Numbered from the stretch's first letter, positions 44,010 to 54,008 are shown. The stretch: DNA of 64,000 nt from Saprospiraceae bacterium (GCA_016787575.1 JAEUUO010000007.1:351165-415164); one strand, 5' to 3'. The notes: generated by a model not told the origin, from the sequence alone. Numbers and translations are program-made.

Positions 44010-44198
44010 CAAATCAATTTATAATAGAAACGAGAGACTGCCAATATATAGGAAATAGTAACGACAAGGGGTTGGTTTATGGTATTTTAAGAAATCCTTT
44101 AATTCAGAATTTACAGCAATAATTGTGTAAAATTGCTTTAAATACAGAACAAAGCGAACCATTTTAGCGTTTAAAGCTATCTGATTAAAACAAATTCT

Positions 44199-44615
44199 AT
44201 GTATCCACCAGAATTGACAATTCCCATGACCCGTGAGCTGGTTGATTCCGGCTTTAATTCTCTTGAAAGTGCTGAAGCTGTGGACCAGGCGCTTCAATCA
44301 CAAAAAGGAACTACTTTATTGGTAGTAAACTCAGTGTGTGGCTGTGCGGCAGCCTATGCCCGACCAGGGGTGCGGATTGCACTTTCTAATGAACATAAAC
44401 CAGACCACTTGGTAACCGTTTTTGCCGGTGTTGACAGGGAAGCAGTTGCAAAAGCAAGAGAATATCTACTGCCTTACCCACCTTCTTCACCATCCATTGC
44501 ATTGTTTAAAGACGGCCAATTGGTGCACATGCTGGAAAGACATCAAATTGAAGGCCGTTCAGCTCAAATGATTGCCGACAATTTAAGTTCAGCGTTTTCA
44601 CAATATTGCAATTAA
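44199..44615 (+). CDS. Bacilliredoxin (BrxA/BrxB family)
   Basis: Thiol-disulfide protein reducing mixed disulfides with bacillithiol. The signature CGC motif appears in NSVCGCAAAYARPG (about residues 48-50), followed by HLVTVFAGVDREA and PSSPSIALFKDGQLVHMLERHQIEG, typical of YphP/YqiW. 138 aa is the usual length. It implies that the organism makes bacillithiol or a related thiol. The next gene starts 6 bases downstream, so they are cotranscribed. Confidence 0.93.
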   Translation: MYPPELTIPMTRELVDSGFNSLESAEAVDQALQSQKGTTLLVVNSVCGCAAAYARPGVRIALSNEHKPDHLVTVFAGVDREAVAKAREYLLPYPPSSPSIALFKDGQLVHMLERHQIEGRSAQMIADNLSSAFSQYCN

Positions 44616-44621
44616 TCAAGC

Positions 44622-45218
44622 ATGCGTTTTATACTGCCAATTATCTTAGCAAGCTGTTTTATTAGCCAACTATTTGCGAATACCTGTAATCAGGATTCTA
44701 CTTATACTATAAAAATTAAATACAGTAAAAAGGATCTGAAAAAGGAAATGCAGGATATAAAAAACCTGGATAAGCTGATCAAAGATTGGAATAAAGCAAT
44801 AAAATCCAACAATCCAGATTACATGAATTCCTTATTTAGCAAAACACTGATTGCCATTCAAAAAGAACACAGTGAATTGAGCAATCGCGTTTCATCAAGA
44901 AGCAAAGCACTCATGCCACCGGCGGCAGTTAATTCAGAAGACCAGCCTAAAGTATATAATCCCGAATTAAAAGATCAAATCAACCGGATCAATAAAGCCG
45001 ATATCATGGCAAAAAAAGTAGAATCCGAATACCTGAGTAATTACATTGCGGTTGTTAAGAATGAGAAAAACATCCTTGCAAAATTAGCCTCCATCCCAAG
45101 TTTTGATGAAGACACCAAAGCTGAAATTTATCCTCAAATTGCAGCTGATTTTATAGCTTTCAAATCAGAAATGAAAGCGGAAATTGAGTTGATGAAAAAG
45201 GAGACTGGGAAGAAATAA
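44622..45218 (+). CDS. Exported hypothetical protein, helical
   Basis: No family recognised. A clear signal peptide (MRFILPIILASCFISQLFA) is followed by about 178 residues rich in Lys, Glu and Ser that should be mostly helical (YSKKDLKKEMQDIKNLDKL, YIAVVKNEKNILAKL). Only two Cys are present, one in the signal peptide. It follows the bacilliredoxin gene by 6 bases, which could indicate a shared envelope or redox-stress function, but no sequence feature supports that directly. Confidence 0.7.
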   Translation: MRFILPIILASCFISQLFANTCNQDSTYTIKIKYSKKDLKKEMQDIKNLDKLIKDWNKAIKSNNPDYMNSLFSKTLIAIQKEHSELSNRVSSRSKALMPPAAVNSEDQPKVYNPELKDQINRINKADIMAKKVESEYLSNYIAVVKNEKNILAKLASIPSFDEDTKAEIYPQIAADFIAFKSEMKAEIELMKKETGKK

Positions 45219-45472
45219 TAATATTACAATTTGTTGATTTTTTGAATTATCTCAGTTTCCACTCCTTGGGTTTTTTTTATTGTTATTAACGCTATTATTT
45301 ATTTCTTAATCTGTAGAGGTCATTCATGATTTAGTTTTAGGATTTATTATTCTAAAATCGAACCTGAATGATTAAATCAGTTACTAAGTAAACTGAAATT
45401 AATGTTAATTATCAAATTAAAATTAATCATAATATGTTTTTATCTTTACCCCTAATTAGAAAATAGCATCCT
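45219..45472. other. Intergenic region before the topoisomerase gene
   Basis: AT-rich gap of 254 bases with no ORF, hairpin or repeat recognised. TATCTTTA at 45441-45448, 24 bases before the ATG, is one base off the TAnnTTTG consensus and may be the -7 element of the next gene. Confidence 0.4.
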
Positions 45473-47365
45473 ATGGCTCAAGCCCATAATTATACAGAAG
45501 AAAACATCCGGTCACTGGACTGGAAAGAGCATATACGCCTCCGTCCGGGTATGTATATTGGGAAATTGGGCGACGGTACCAATATAGACGATGGAATTTA
45601 CATCTTGCTCAAAGAGGTTATTGACAATTGCATAGATGAATATGTCATGGGTTATGGCAGGGAAGTGGATATCGAGATAAAAGATGGAATTGTTACCGTA
45701 CGCGATTATGGCCGGGGAATCCCATTGGGGAAAGTGATTGAATGCGTATCACAAATAAACACCGGTGGAAAATATGACAGCAAAGCATTTAAAAAGTCGG
45801 TTGGATTAAATGGAGTGGGTACCAAGGCAGTGAATGCACTTTCCAATTACTTTAAAGTACAATCCATCCGGGATGGCAAAACAAAAGTCGCAGAATTTGA
45901 ACGTGGATCTTTAATTAAAGACTCCAATCTCAAATCAACGGATGAAGTCAATGGCACCATTATCAGTTTTAAACCGGACGAAAAAATATTCTCGCGATTT
46001 CGTTTTGTCCAGGAATTTGTTGAAAGCCGTATCTGGAATTATGCTTATTTGAATGCTGGCTTGCGCATTCACTTCAATGGAAAAACCTATATCTCTAAAA
46101 ATGGTTTGAAGGATATGTTGGAACGCCGAACTGACGGCGAACATTTACAATATCCAATCATTCACTTAAAAGGAGAGGATATCGAATGCGTTTTGACGCA
46201 TGGCAATCAATATGGCGAACAGTATTACAGCTTTGTAAACGGGCAGTTTACTTCGCAAGGTGGAACGCATCTCAATTATTTCAGAGAAGCTATTGTAAAA
46301 ACCATTCGGGATTTCTATAAAAAAGATTTTGACAGCAAAGACATTCATGCAGGAGCCATCGGTGCAATTGCCGTCCGCATTGAAGAACCCGTTTTTGAAT
46401 CACAAACTAAAACAAAATTGGGTTCAACCACAATCAGTCCAGAGGGTGCGTCTTTGCGTACATTCATCGCTGATTTTGTATGCAAAGAATTGGATTTGTA
46501 TTTACATCAAAATACAGAAGCCGCTAAAGAATTACTGAGTAAAATATTACAATCCGAACGCGAACGCAAAGAAATAGCAGGAATTAAAAAATTGGCAAAC
46601 CAACGTGCCAAAAAAGCAAACCTGCACAATAAAAAATTGCGTGATTGCAAATACCATTTGACAGATACAAAACTTAAATCCGAACTATCAGAAAAAACAA
46701 CCCTCTTTATTACGGAAGGGGATTCTGCAAGTGGTTCGATTACCAAATCCAGAAATCCAGAATTACAAGCTGTATTTAGTTTGCGTGGTAAGCCGCTGAA
46801 TTGTTTTGGAATGACTAAAAAAATCGTTTACGAAAACGAAGAGCTTAATTTATTGCAACACGCATTGGACATTGAAGATGGCATCGAAAATCTCCGATAC
46901 AATAAAGTAGTAATCTCTACCGACGCAGATGTCGATGGTATGCACATTCGACTTTTATTATTGACATTTTTTTTACAGTTTTTTCCAGAATTGGTGCGCA
47001 ATGGACATCTGTATATTTTAGATACGCCTTTGTTCAGAGTACGCGATAAAAAACAAACCTTTTATTGTTATTCTGAAAAAGAAAAAACCGATGCCATTGA
47101 GGCACTTCGTGGAAAAGCAGAAATTACCCGATTTAAAGGTTTGGGTGAAATCAGTCCGGATGAATTTGCTGGCTTTATTGGAGACAACATTCGCCTGGAA
47201 CCGGTTATCATTCATGAAGATTCTCATATCGAAAAAATATTAGAATACTATATGGGAAAAAATACCGGTGATCGGCAGGATTTTATCATAGAAAACCTTC
47301 GGGTCGACCTAGATAAAATAAGTGCCGATATTGAAATGGCAACCGAAGAAGAACTAACTGCTTAA
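45473..47365 (+). CDS. parE: DNA topoisomerase IV subunit B (ParE-type)
   Basis: ATPase subunit of a type IIA topoisomerase. GHKL ATPase motifs: [24 protein letters not shown] and [14 protein letters not shown]. The TOPRIM domain shows [22 protein letters not shown] and the metal site [12 protein letters not shown]. At 630 aa and with [10 protein letters not shown] in place of the usual GyrB KILNVE, it belongs to the ParE branch; Bacteroidota GyrB would be distinguished by comparison. The partner parC is not adjacent: the following gene is a GNAT acetyltransferase. Confidence 0.9.
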   Translation: MAQAHNYTEENIRSLDWKEHIRLRPGMYIGKLGDGTNIDDGIYILLKEVIDNCIDEYVMGYGREVDIEIKDGIVTVRDYGRGIPLGKVIECVSQINTGGKYDSKAFKKSVGLNGVGTKAVNALSNYFKVQSIRDGKTKVAEFERGSLIKDSNLKSTDEVNGTIISFKPDEKIFSRFRFVQEFVESRIWNYAYLNAGLRIHFNGKTYISKNGLKDMLERRTDGEHLQYPIIHLKGEDIECVLTHGNQYGEQYYSFVNGQFTSQGGTHLNYFREAIVKTIRDFYKKDFDSKDIHAGAIGAIAVRIEEPVFESQTKTKLGSTTISPEGASLRTFIADFVCKELDLYLHQNTEAAKELLSKILQSERERKEIAGIKKLANQRAKKANLHNKKLRDCKYHLTDTKLKSELSEKTTLFITEGDSASGSITKSRNPELQAVFSLRGKPLNCFGMTKKIVYENEELNLLQHALDIEDGIENLRYNKVVISTDADVDGMHIRLLLLTFFLQFFPELVRNGHLYILDTPLFRVRDKKQTFYCYSEKEKTDAIEALRGKAEITRFKGLGEISPDEFAGFIGDNIRLEPVIIHEDSHIEKILEYYMGKNTGDRQDFIIENLRVDLDKISADIEMATEEELTA

Positions 47366-47402
47366 TTTCTTAGAGGCATCAATGAAAGCTGATTAACAGC
47401 CA

Positions 47403-47945
47403 ATGAAATTTAATATTGAAACCGAACGCCTCATCTTACGTGATTTTTTGGAATCTGATGTGCATGGCTTATTTGAGTTGGATTCCAATCCGGAAGTGCA
47501 TCGTTATCTGGGCAATAATCCAATTAAAGAACTACACCAAATACCTCCCATCATTCAATATGTACAACAGCAATATATAGAAAATGGAATTGGACGATGG
47601 GCCGTGATAGAAAAATCTACCAACGCATTTATCGGATGGTCTGGATTAAAGTTAGTAAAAGAAAGCAGGAATCATCATGCCAATTATTATGATTTAGGGT
47701 ATCGCCTCATACAAAAATATTGGGGCTATGGATATGCTACTGAATCTGCTCGTGCATCCCTTTCCTATGGATTTGATTATCTGAATTTACAAACAATTTA
47801 TGCCACAGCCCAGGCAGAAAACATCGCCTCCAATAAGGTACTTCAAAAATGCGGTCTGAAATTAATAAATCAATTTCATGAAAACGAGGTACTTGAAAAC
47901 TGGTATGAAATTAGCCAATCGCAATGGGGTGAATATGTCCCATAA
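47403..47945 (+). CDS. GNAT family N-acetyltransferase (RimJ/RimL-like)
   Basis: Acetyl-CoA-dependent acetyltransferase of the RimJ/RimL type, acting on protein N-termini, peptides or small amines. FNIETERLILRDFLESD opens the domain; the acetyl-CoA motif is YWGYGYATESARASLSYGF, followed by IYATAQAENIASNKVLQKCGLK. All three motifs are in place and the length (180 aa) is normal. It starts 37 bases after the parE stop and may be cotranscribed. Substrate unknown. Confidence 0.9.
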   Translation: MKFNIETERLILRDFLESDVHGLFELDSNPEVHRYLGNNPIKELHQIPPIIQYVQQQYIENGIGRWAVIEKSTNAFIGWSGLKLVKESRNHHANYYDLGYRLIQKYWGYGYATESARASLSYGFDYLNLQTIYATAQAENIASNKVLQKCGLKLINQFHENEVLENWYEISQSQWGEYVP

Positions 47946-47992
47946 TCATGGGAATTTGAAGGCACTAAAAATCCAAAAATATCTTTTCATCG

Positions 47993-48000
47993 TAAGTTTG
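47993..48000 (+). promoter_or_regulatory. Candidate -7 element of the hydroxylase gene
   Basis: TAAGTTTG lies 18 bases before ATG 48019. Confidence 0.45.
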
Positions 48001-48018
48001 TCTATCAAATAAATTTAT

Positions 48019-48801
48019 ATGATAGAACTTTTAGCAAACTTACAGCCGTTAATACTCGTAGGCATGTTAATCCTGATGTATGGTATTGAAAACATGCGTC
48101 CTTATCTACAAAAAGCTCCCAACCAAAAACAACATGATCTTAGAAATGCCGGGATGAGTCTGATCAGTTTTGTAATTAATGGATTGCTTGGTTTAGGTGT
48201 ATTGGTCAGTGTCGAATGGACCGCTGCCAATCAATTCGGAATACTAAATCAAATAACGCTCCCCAACTGGGTAGAAATTATATTAGGTGTTTTGTTGATT
48301 GATCTTGGAAGTTATGGAATGCATAATTTATCACACCGTATACCATTACTTTGGAGATTTCACCGTGTCCATCATTCCGATCCCAATTTAAATGCTACAA
48401 GTTCCCTGAGGTTTCATCCATTTGAAGTCGTTTTAACTCAGGGAATCTATCAAGCCGCAGCTGTTGTTTTATTTGGAATTTCAATGCCAACTTTTATAAT
48501 TTATGGCTGCATTGCCTTGCCTTTAATAATTTTACAACACAGCAATGTCAAATGGCCTGATTGGATTGAACAACCAACCCGTTACATTTTTGCAACTCCC
48601 GGTTGGCATAAAATTCATCACAGCGATGACCGACCTTTAACAGACTCTCATTTTGGCGATGTCTTTACTTTTTGGGATCGCATATTTGGAACCTGGAGAC
48701 CAACACGTCCCGAAGATATTCAATATGGATTAACAGAATTTAAAGAAGATTCTAAGCAAAGTATCGGATACCAGATGATGCTACCCTTTCGTAAGAATTA
48801 A
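48019..48801 (+). CDS. Sterol desaturase/fatty acid hydroxylase family protein
   Basis: Integral-membrane di-iron enzyme of the FA_hydroxylase superfamily. His-box motifs are HNLSHR, FHRVHHSDP and WHKIHHSDD, with RFHPFE between them. Three or four hydrophobic segments precede and separate the boxes (LILVGMLILMYGI, ISFVINGLLGLGVLV, AVVLFGISMPTFIIYG). Bacterial members hydroxylate lipids or carotenoids or cleave ether lipids; the substrate cannot be assigned from this sequence. Single gene with its own promoter element. Confidence 0.88.
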   Translation: MIELLANLQPLILVGMLILMYGIENMRPYLQKAPNQKQHDLRNAGMSLISFVINGLLGLGVLVSVEWTAANQFGILNQITLPNWVEIILGVLLIDLGSYGMHNLSHRIPLLWRFHRVHHSDPNLNATSSLRFHPFEVVLTQGIYQAAAVVLFGISMPTFIIYGCIALPLIILQHSNVKWPDWIEQPTRYIFATPGWHKIHHSDDRPLTDSHFGDVFTFWDRIFGTWRPTRPEDIQYGLTEFKEDSKQSIGYQMMLPFRKN

Positions 48802-48901
48802 GAATTAAAAATTAAGAATTAATTATTTGCCTATCTTTAAAAATTATTAGATTGATTTTTATAATTACATATACTTACATTCTTAATTTTTAATTCTTAA
48901 T
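48797..48901. repeat. Inverted repeat with 23-bp arms
   Basis: Arms at 48797-48819 (core aattaaaaattaag) and 48879-48901 are exact complements, separated by 59 bases. The left arm overlaps the end of the hydroxylase gene and the right arm ends 6 bases before the pyrophosphatase ATG. Confidence 0.8.
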
Positions 48902-48907
48902 TGACTC

Positions 48908-49444
48908 ATGAATCCTTGGCACGACGTAAGTCCGGGTGAACAAACACCGGAATTTGTAAATGGTATTATCGAAATCCCGAAAGGGACTCGCGCAAAATAT
49001 GAAATTGATAAGGTTAGTGGACTCTTAAAACTCGACCGGGTTTTGTATTCATCTGTTTATTATCCGGCGAATTATGGCTTTATCCCCAGAACCTTGTGTG
49101 AAGACAGAGATCCCTTGGATATCTTGGTATTGTCACAATTAGAATTTGTACCCTTGTGTTTAGTAACAGCTAAAGTGATTGGGGTGATGCGCATGTCAGA
49201 TCAGGGCGATGCGGATGATAAAATCATTGCTGTTTGTGCAGGGGACCCCAGTGTCAATCATATCCAGGATATATCTGAACTACCGAAACACTTTATATCT
49301 GAGCTGCGCAATTTTTTTGAAGATTATAAAAAGCTGGAACATAAAACTGTGCTTGTGGAAGATTTTCAAAATCATGAATTGGCAAAACAAATTATTTTGG
49401 ATAGTTTTATTATGTATCAGGAGAAGTTTCCACAAGCAATTTAA
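48908..49444 (+). CDS. ppa: Inorganic pyrophosphatase (family I, soluble)
   Basis: Hydrolyses pyrophosphate to phosphate, driving biosynthetic reactions in the cytoplasm. Family I signature: [28 protein letters not shown] and the metal-binding [12 protein letters not shown] (D-x-D-P-x-D), then [12 protein letters not shown] and [14 protein letters not shown] [11 protein letters not shown]. 178 aa is the standard prokaryotic length. The start lies 6 bases after an inverted-repeat arm. Confidence 0.95.
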   Translation: MNPWHDVSPGEQTPEFVNGIIEIPKGTRAKYEIDKVSGLLKLDRVLYSSVYYPANYGFIPRTLCEDRDPLDILVLSQLEFVPLCLVTAKVIGVMRMSDQGDADDKIIAVCAGDPSVNHIQDISELPKHFISELRNFFEDYKKLEHKTVLVEDFQNHELAKQIILDSFIMYQEKFPQAI

Positions 49445-49481
49445 ATCAAACTTATATTGATATTTTGATTGCTAACTTGTT

Positions 49482-50828
49482 TCAATTCTTTAAGAATTTC
49501 AATTCATTTTCACTAAGCTGCCATTCTTTTAATACCATTCCTTTTACATCCTTAAATTCCAATTTTAAAATGCGTTCCTTTGCATTACCGCTAACACTGA
49601 AGCAGGTATAATTATTTTGATTGACTGTTTTATCTTTAAGTAAATCTGGATTGGTATTTTCATAATCGCTTAAAGTATGCAAGCCGGCGGTAAGCGATGA
49701 ATTTACTATATCGTATAAGTAATAACCATCGTTTAATTTTCTCCTTGAAATTTCACTGTGATGCCGATCTCCGGTAATAAATAATACGCCTTCGATTTGT
49801 TCTTCCTGAATAAATTTTATTAACGCTTCTTGTTCCAAAACATAATGAACCATGCAATCGTAATTATTGTATTTGTTTAAGATAGGAGATCCATTTGCAA
49901 TAATTTTAAAAGGAGCCCTGCTGGTCAACAATTGATTTTTCAACCAATCCAATTGGGTAGATCCCCACATCTGCTTATCGGGATTTGGAAGTCCGTTAAT
50001 ACTATCCTTCATATAATCTGAAGTTCTGAAACTTCGATCATCCATTAAGAAAAAATCTACATCGTTGTAACTAAATCGGGTATAAATCCCATCCTTCGAA
50101 GCAGCTTGTGGATTACTCCAAAACTGATCAAAAATTGATTTAGATTCGGCTTTATATATAAATGATAAATTATCATTGTTCAAACCATAATCATGATCAT
50201 CCCAAATTGCATAATGGCTCATTTTTTTTAGTAAAGCTTGCAAGCTAGCTTGACTTCTGTCTTTTGATGCACGATACCACAAGCCCCAGTTACTTCCATA
50301 GTCCACTTCCCGGTAATACCAATTGTCACCAAGCCAAATCATAAAAGCAGCATCTTCTGTGGCCATTTGCTTAAAAATACTGGAATCCCCTCCATAAGGT
50401 CTCCCGGGTCTGTCATAAGGAGTATCATTGGTGTATGCGCAACTTCCTGTTAAAAAGCTAAAATCAGGTGCCGGAATTCTGTAATTCCATAAGACCTGGG
50501 TTTTAAAAGTACCAAAAGCACTGGAAGGTCTTATTTTATTGTTTAAAACCAATTGATAGCTATAGTCCGTTCCAGGTTGTAAATCAATCAGATTAAACTT
50601 ATCAATCTGGTGCCTAAACCGCACGAAAGATTCTGAAGAGAAGCTTCTCTTTTGATTTAAAGCACCTACTGGCCATATTTCGAGTTTTAAATTACTCCCT
50701 GGCTTAGTTTCACACCAGATTGAGGCTGTGCGCAGTTCAACGGGGCCTAACATGGGTCCACTGAGCAATTGACTATTTATTTCAGAAGAAATCAGTCCTA
50801 AAAACAATAATAAATGCAACTTTTTCAT
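49482..50828 (-). CDS. PhoD-like metallophosphatase (alkaline phosphatase D family)
   Basis: Secreted or periplasmic calcium/iron-dependent phosphodiesterase/phosphatase. The signal peptide is MKKLHLLLFLGLISSEINS. An N-terminal fibronectin-like domain (about 20-110, GPVELRTASIWCETKPG) precedes the metallophosphatase domain. Metal-site motifs are FSFLTGSCAY, MIWLGDNWYYRE, IWDDHDYGLNNDN and FITGDRHHSEISR. No C-terminal sorting tail was recognised. ATG 50828 is supported by a TATCTTTG element just upstream; the frame extends 15 codons further but across that element. Confidence 0.9.
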   Translation of the reverse strand: MKKLHLLLFLGLISSEINSQLLSGPMLGPVELRTASIWCETKPGSNLKLEIWPVGALNQKRSFSSESFVRFRHQIDKFNLIDLQPGTDYSYQLVLNNKIRPSSAFGTFKTQVLWNYRIPAPDFSFLTGSCAYTNDTPYDRPGRPYGGDSSIFKQMATEDAAFMIWLGDNWYYREVDYGSNWGLWYRASKDRSQASLQALLKKMSHYAIWDDHDYGLNNDNLSFIYKAESKSIFDQFWSNPQAASKDGIYTRFSYNDVDFFLMDDRSFRTSDYMKDSINGLPNPDKQMWGSTQLDWLKNQLLTSRAPFKIIANGSPILNKYNNYDCMVHYVLEQEALIKFIQEEQIEGVLFITGDRHHSEISRRKLNDGYYLYDIVNSSLTAGLHTLSDYENTNPDLLKDKTVNQNNYTCFSVSGNAKERILKLEFKDVKGMVLKEWQLSENELKFLKN

Positions 50829-50849
50829 TAAAATCGGGTCATTATAGAA

Positions 50850-50857
50850 CAAAGATA
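50850..50857 (-). promoter_or_regulatory. Candidate -7 element of the PhoD-like gene
   Basis: TATCTTTG on the minus strand, 21 bases before ATG 50828. Confidence 0.5.
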
Positions 50858-50910
50858 GAATCCATTTTAACAAGCCATTTTACCAAATCAATATTTATCT
50901 TAGCCACTCA

Positions 50911-51573
50911 GTGAATCCCAATTATCTATATACAATATTGAAGTTTGCATGGACCTGCTCATTTTTGTGTTTTATTGGGCTATTTAAATCAGATGCACAA
51001 GATCAAAGTTTAATTCAATTTTCAGGACGGGTTTTTTCAGAATATAAACAGGCCCTTCAACCATTGCCTTATGTTGGAGTTGGAATATTAAGAACCCGGC
51101 GTGGTGGATTTACAGATGAAAAAGGTTTTTTTTCAATTGCAGTTCAAAGAGGGGATACCATCCAATTCAATTATGTAGGATATAAAAAAGTGCTGCGGTC
51201 TATTCCTACAGATTACGATCAGAATCAGATATACTTAGAACTCATTTTAAAACCGGATACGTTTCAATTAGAACGTGCCATTGTATTTCCAATTCCGTCA
51301 AAACAACATTTCAAACAAGAGTTTTTAGAAATGGATGTAAGTGATAAGATGAAAGAAATTGCTCAAAAAAATATTGCATCAGATGTCTTAGCTAAAATAG
51401 AACCAGGAGTTCCTTCCGATCCTCGAGCCCGCATGAGTCTATACATGGCACAGGAAGCTCAAAAAGCATATTACGATGGTCAATTTCAACCTCAGAAAAT
51501 ATTTAGTCCGATTGCCTGGATTGAATTTTTTAAAGCGCTAAAACGCGGTGATTTTAAAAAGAAAAAGAAATAA
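50911..51573 (+). CDS. Exported protein with carboxypeptidase-regulatory-like domain
   Basis: Signal peptide (FAWTCSFLCFIGLFKS, cut near DAQ) followed by one CarboxypepD_reg-like beta-sandwich (about 38-125: FSGRVFSEYKQALQPLPYVG, GGFTDEKGFFSIAVQRGDT, FNYVGYKK), as in the plug-side domains of SusC/TonB proteins. The remainder is helical and ends in KKKKK. No beta-barrel follows. The start codon is GTG 50911, with no ATG in frame before the signal peptide core. Converges with the second CotH kinase, 4 bases apart. Function unknown. Confidence 0.78.
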   Translation: MNPNYLYTILKFAWTCSFLCFIGLFKSDAQDQSLIQFSGRVFSEYKQALQPLPYVGVGILRTRRGGFTDEKGFFSIAVQRGDTIQFNYVGYKKVLRSIPTDYDQNQIYLELILKPDTFQLERAIVFPIPSKQHFKQEFLEMDVSDKMKEIAQKNIASDVLAKIEPGVPSDPRARMSLYMAQEAQKAYYDGQFQPQKIFSPIAWIEFFKALKRGDFKKKKK

Positions 51574-51577
51574 TAAT

Positions 51578-53842
51578 TTATTCTTTAATTAATTTGAGAT
51601 TGTATGTTTTCAAAGAAGTATCTACTACAACTATAAAATAAATTCCAGCTTTCCAATTGGAAACATCCACCTTAGGTCCAGATGTTTTTTCCAGAATCTG
51701 TCCTAACTGATTGTAAATTTTAATGTCTCTTATAGAAACACCATCCGGATTCATGATTTCGAATGCATGATGTGTAGGATTTGGTGATACAAACAGGGAT
51801 ACTAAACGATCTACATCTTCATTTGCCACAATTCCACAATTTGGTAAATCAAACGTTGGTTTGGAAGTTATTTTAAATGTGCCTGTACCATCCGGGCAAC
51901 GTTCCATGGATTGATCTGTAGGAATTGCACCAAAACTTAGGCTATCTAATACCAAACCGTCTTGTCGTGTAAATATTAATTTTTCTCCACTTGCGGATAA
52001 TTTAAAATTTGCATGGACTCCAATCGGAGTTTGGCTGTCTTCATCACACCAAATAATTAACCTGCCGTTTGCAGGAATAGAAACTCCTGATGGAATTTCA
52101 AATTTTTCAATATTGGCATCATCATCCGTAATAAATAATTTACTTAAATCCACCGATTGATTTGTGTTGTTATACAACTCGATCCAATCCTCATATTTAT
52201 CATCGGTCGTATCTTTTACCGTAGATTGATTGGAACTCATAAATTCATTAATAACAACATCCCCTTTTTGAATGGCTGCAATTTTCTCATTTACTTCCAG
52301 ACTATGATATTCAAATTCTGCCCTACGGGGAGAAAACAAACCAATCAAATTGTTTTCTGCATAAATATAAAACTGCGTTTTTCGAGTTTGAGCTATGATA
52401 AAAGCACCATAAATGCTATCACCAGCAAGACCATCATGATGAAGTCCATCATCGTATAAGGTTTGATAGGTAAAAGGAGTATATTTATTTTTTCTATAAC
52501 CAACAAAAGCATTGTTTTGATTTGAAAGTTTAACTGATATCCAAATGGAATCACCCACAAATCGATTTTGTAAATCTGCAATATAATTTCCAATTGTTGG
52601 TGTGGCGTAATTATATTCCGGAGTTGTTTTATAATACGCAAGTCTGGCAGTTTGCAAGGTTAATAATCCTGGTGATCCGCTACCAGGTCCGCCACCACTT
52701 GAAATAGGTGCAGTCAAAGATGTTTGAAATTGCGTGTATGTGGTGAGGTTGTTTGGATCATTTTTTACCAGGGTATCTACAATTGATTGCAAATACTTTG
52801 CATTGGTTTCAAACCCGTTACCTGTAAAATTTTCTTCTGCAATTGTTTTCAAATGTGCCAGGTACATACGCTTGTAGGTTGCATTGTTCAACAAACTTGA
52901 AATCAGTGGTCTGTCTGCGTTTGTTGCTTGATAAAGAATAGGTAGCTTATCAACCGATCCGCCACTTCCGGGAAAGCCACCAAAAGACATGTTTAAATCC
53001 CAAATTACAGGCAAGAATCTGCCGTAATCATCTTCGTATAAATAATAATTTTGTGAAAAGGAACCGGTATAACTATCATAATTACTCATTACATTGTTGT
53101 ATGCATGCATCCACAAACAACGATCCACATCAACAATTTTTGGAATATTATTGGTTTTGATTCTCAAACTATCCATTAATGCAATTAATTTATACCAACC
53201 GATTGTGTTTTCCATTCCATAATAAATCAGGTATTTGCTGCTATCGTAGGTATTGAATTTTAAATTACTCGTTGAATTGTTTCCTGGTCGATCGGGATTT
53301 CCTTTCACAAAAACATGGTCAGACGAACCAAAATGCTCGCTACAAAATTTTTTATTGACCGTTTCTACATTGGTATACAAACCCATTAAAGATCCATTTA
53401 TATAAACCCTTGCAAAATTTGCAACGGAACAATCCATGTACTGAGATAATATTTGATAAGAAATGACCTCACGAATTGCAGAAGGATCGGAAAAATTATT
53501 TCCCAATTTTATACTTTCATAATTTTGATAATCCTGATTTTTGACAAAATCCAATTTTATATGCAATGGATTTTTTATTCGTCCTGCATTGTAACTGCTG
53601 TTTCCTTTGTATTTTACTCCTACGCTATCAAAGCGTTCTCCATTGATAATGCAATAATCTGCCAGAATGTAATTTTCCTTACCTGCTTTAGCTGTATCTA
53701 AACGATAATCCCAATTACTGTATCCAAAATAAATTGATATCTCCTGGATTTTTTCAACTTTATAAAAATCATCCTGTGCAGATGAGCTCTTATGTAAGAA
53801 TAGGCAAAAGATGCTTAGGAAAACAAATTGTACTGGTATCAT
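51578..53842 (-). CDS. Secreted CotH-like kinase with lamin-tail domain and T9SS type A tail (paralogue)
   Basis: Same architecture as the protein at 25834-28122: signal peptide (cut near SSAQ), CotH kinase domain with VGVKYKGNSSYNAGR, FARVYINGSLMGLYTNVETV, YDSYTGSFSQNYYLYEDD and VIWDLNMSFGG. A lamin-tail domain (about 530-640: VVINEFMSSNQS, DWIELYNN, RLIIWCDEDS) and a Por tail starting SLFVSPNPTHHAF follow. The active-site-like WDLN is kept, but the upstream context differs (VIWDLN against IPWDFN). The domain order shows that the two arose by duplication of the complete gene. Substrate unknown. Confidence 0.9.
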   Translation of the reverse strand: MIPVQFVFLSIFCLFLHKSSSAQDDFYKVEKIQEISIYFGYSNWDYRLDTAKAGKENYILADYCIINGERFDSVGVKYKGNSSYNAGRIKNPLHIKLDFVKNQDYQNYESIKLGNNFSDPSAIREVISYQILSQYMDCSVANFARVYINGSLMGLYTNVETVNKKFCSEHFGSSDHVFVKGNPDRPGNNSTSNLKFNTYDSSKYLIYYGMENTIGWYKLIALMDSLRIKTNNIPKIVDVDRCLWMHAYNNVMSNYDSYTGSFSQNYYLYEDDYGRFLPVIWDLNMSFGGFPGSGGSVDKLPILYQATNADRPLISSLLNNATYKRMYLAHLKTIAEENFTGNGFETNAKYLQSIVDTLVKNDPNNLTTYTQFQTSLTAPISSGGGPGSGSPGLLTLQTARLAYYKTTPEYNYATPTIGNYIADLQNRFVGDSIWISVKLSNQNNAFVGYRKNKYTPFTYQTLYDDGLHHDGLAGDSIYGAFIIAQTRKTQFYIYAENNLIGLFSPRRAEFEYHSLEVNEKIAAIQKGDVVINEFMSSNQSTVKDTTDDKYEDWIELYNNTNQSVDLSKLFITDDDANIEKFEIPSGVSIPANGRLIIWCDEDSQTPIGVHANFKLSASGEKLIFTRQDGLVLDSLSFGAIPTDQSMERCPDGTGTFKITSKPTFDLPNCGIVANEDVDRLVSLFVSPNPTHHAFEIMNPDGVSIRDIKIYNQLGQILEKTSGPKVDVSNWKAGIYFIVVVDTSLKTYNLKLIKE

Positions 53843-53894
53843 TTCAACAAATCTTAGAAAACTTTAAAAAAATATGATAGCTTAATCGAGGATA

Positions 53895-53902
53895 CAAATA
53901 TA
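53895..53902 (-). promoter_or_regulatory. Candidate -7 element of the second CotH gene
   Basis: TATATTTG on the minus strand, 52 bases before ATG 53842, predicting a leader of about 45 bases. Confidence 0.4.
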
Positions 53903-54008
53903 CCAATCTAATACGATTTTAAATGACGATCGGTTGGTTTACTCGCCTAGCACTTCAATTAACTAATCCATCGACAGTAGGCGGTCAGCCTAATTTCAAA
54001 TTGTCTCT

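Noticed and set aside
44019..44297. 92-residue leftward open frame
   Set aside because: It overlaps the well-supported bacilliredoxin gene and has no recognisable features.
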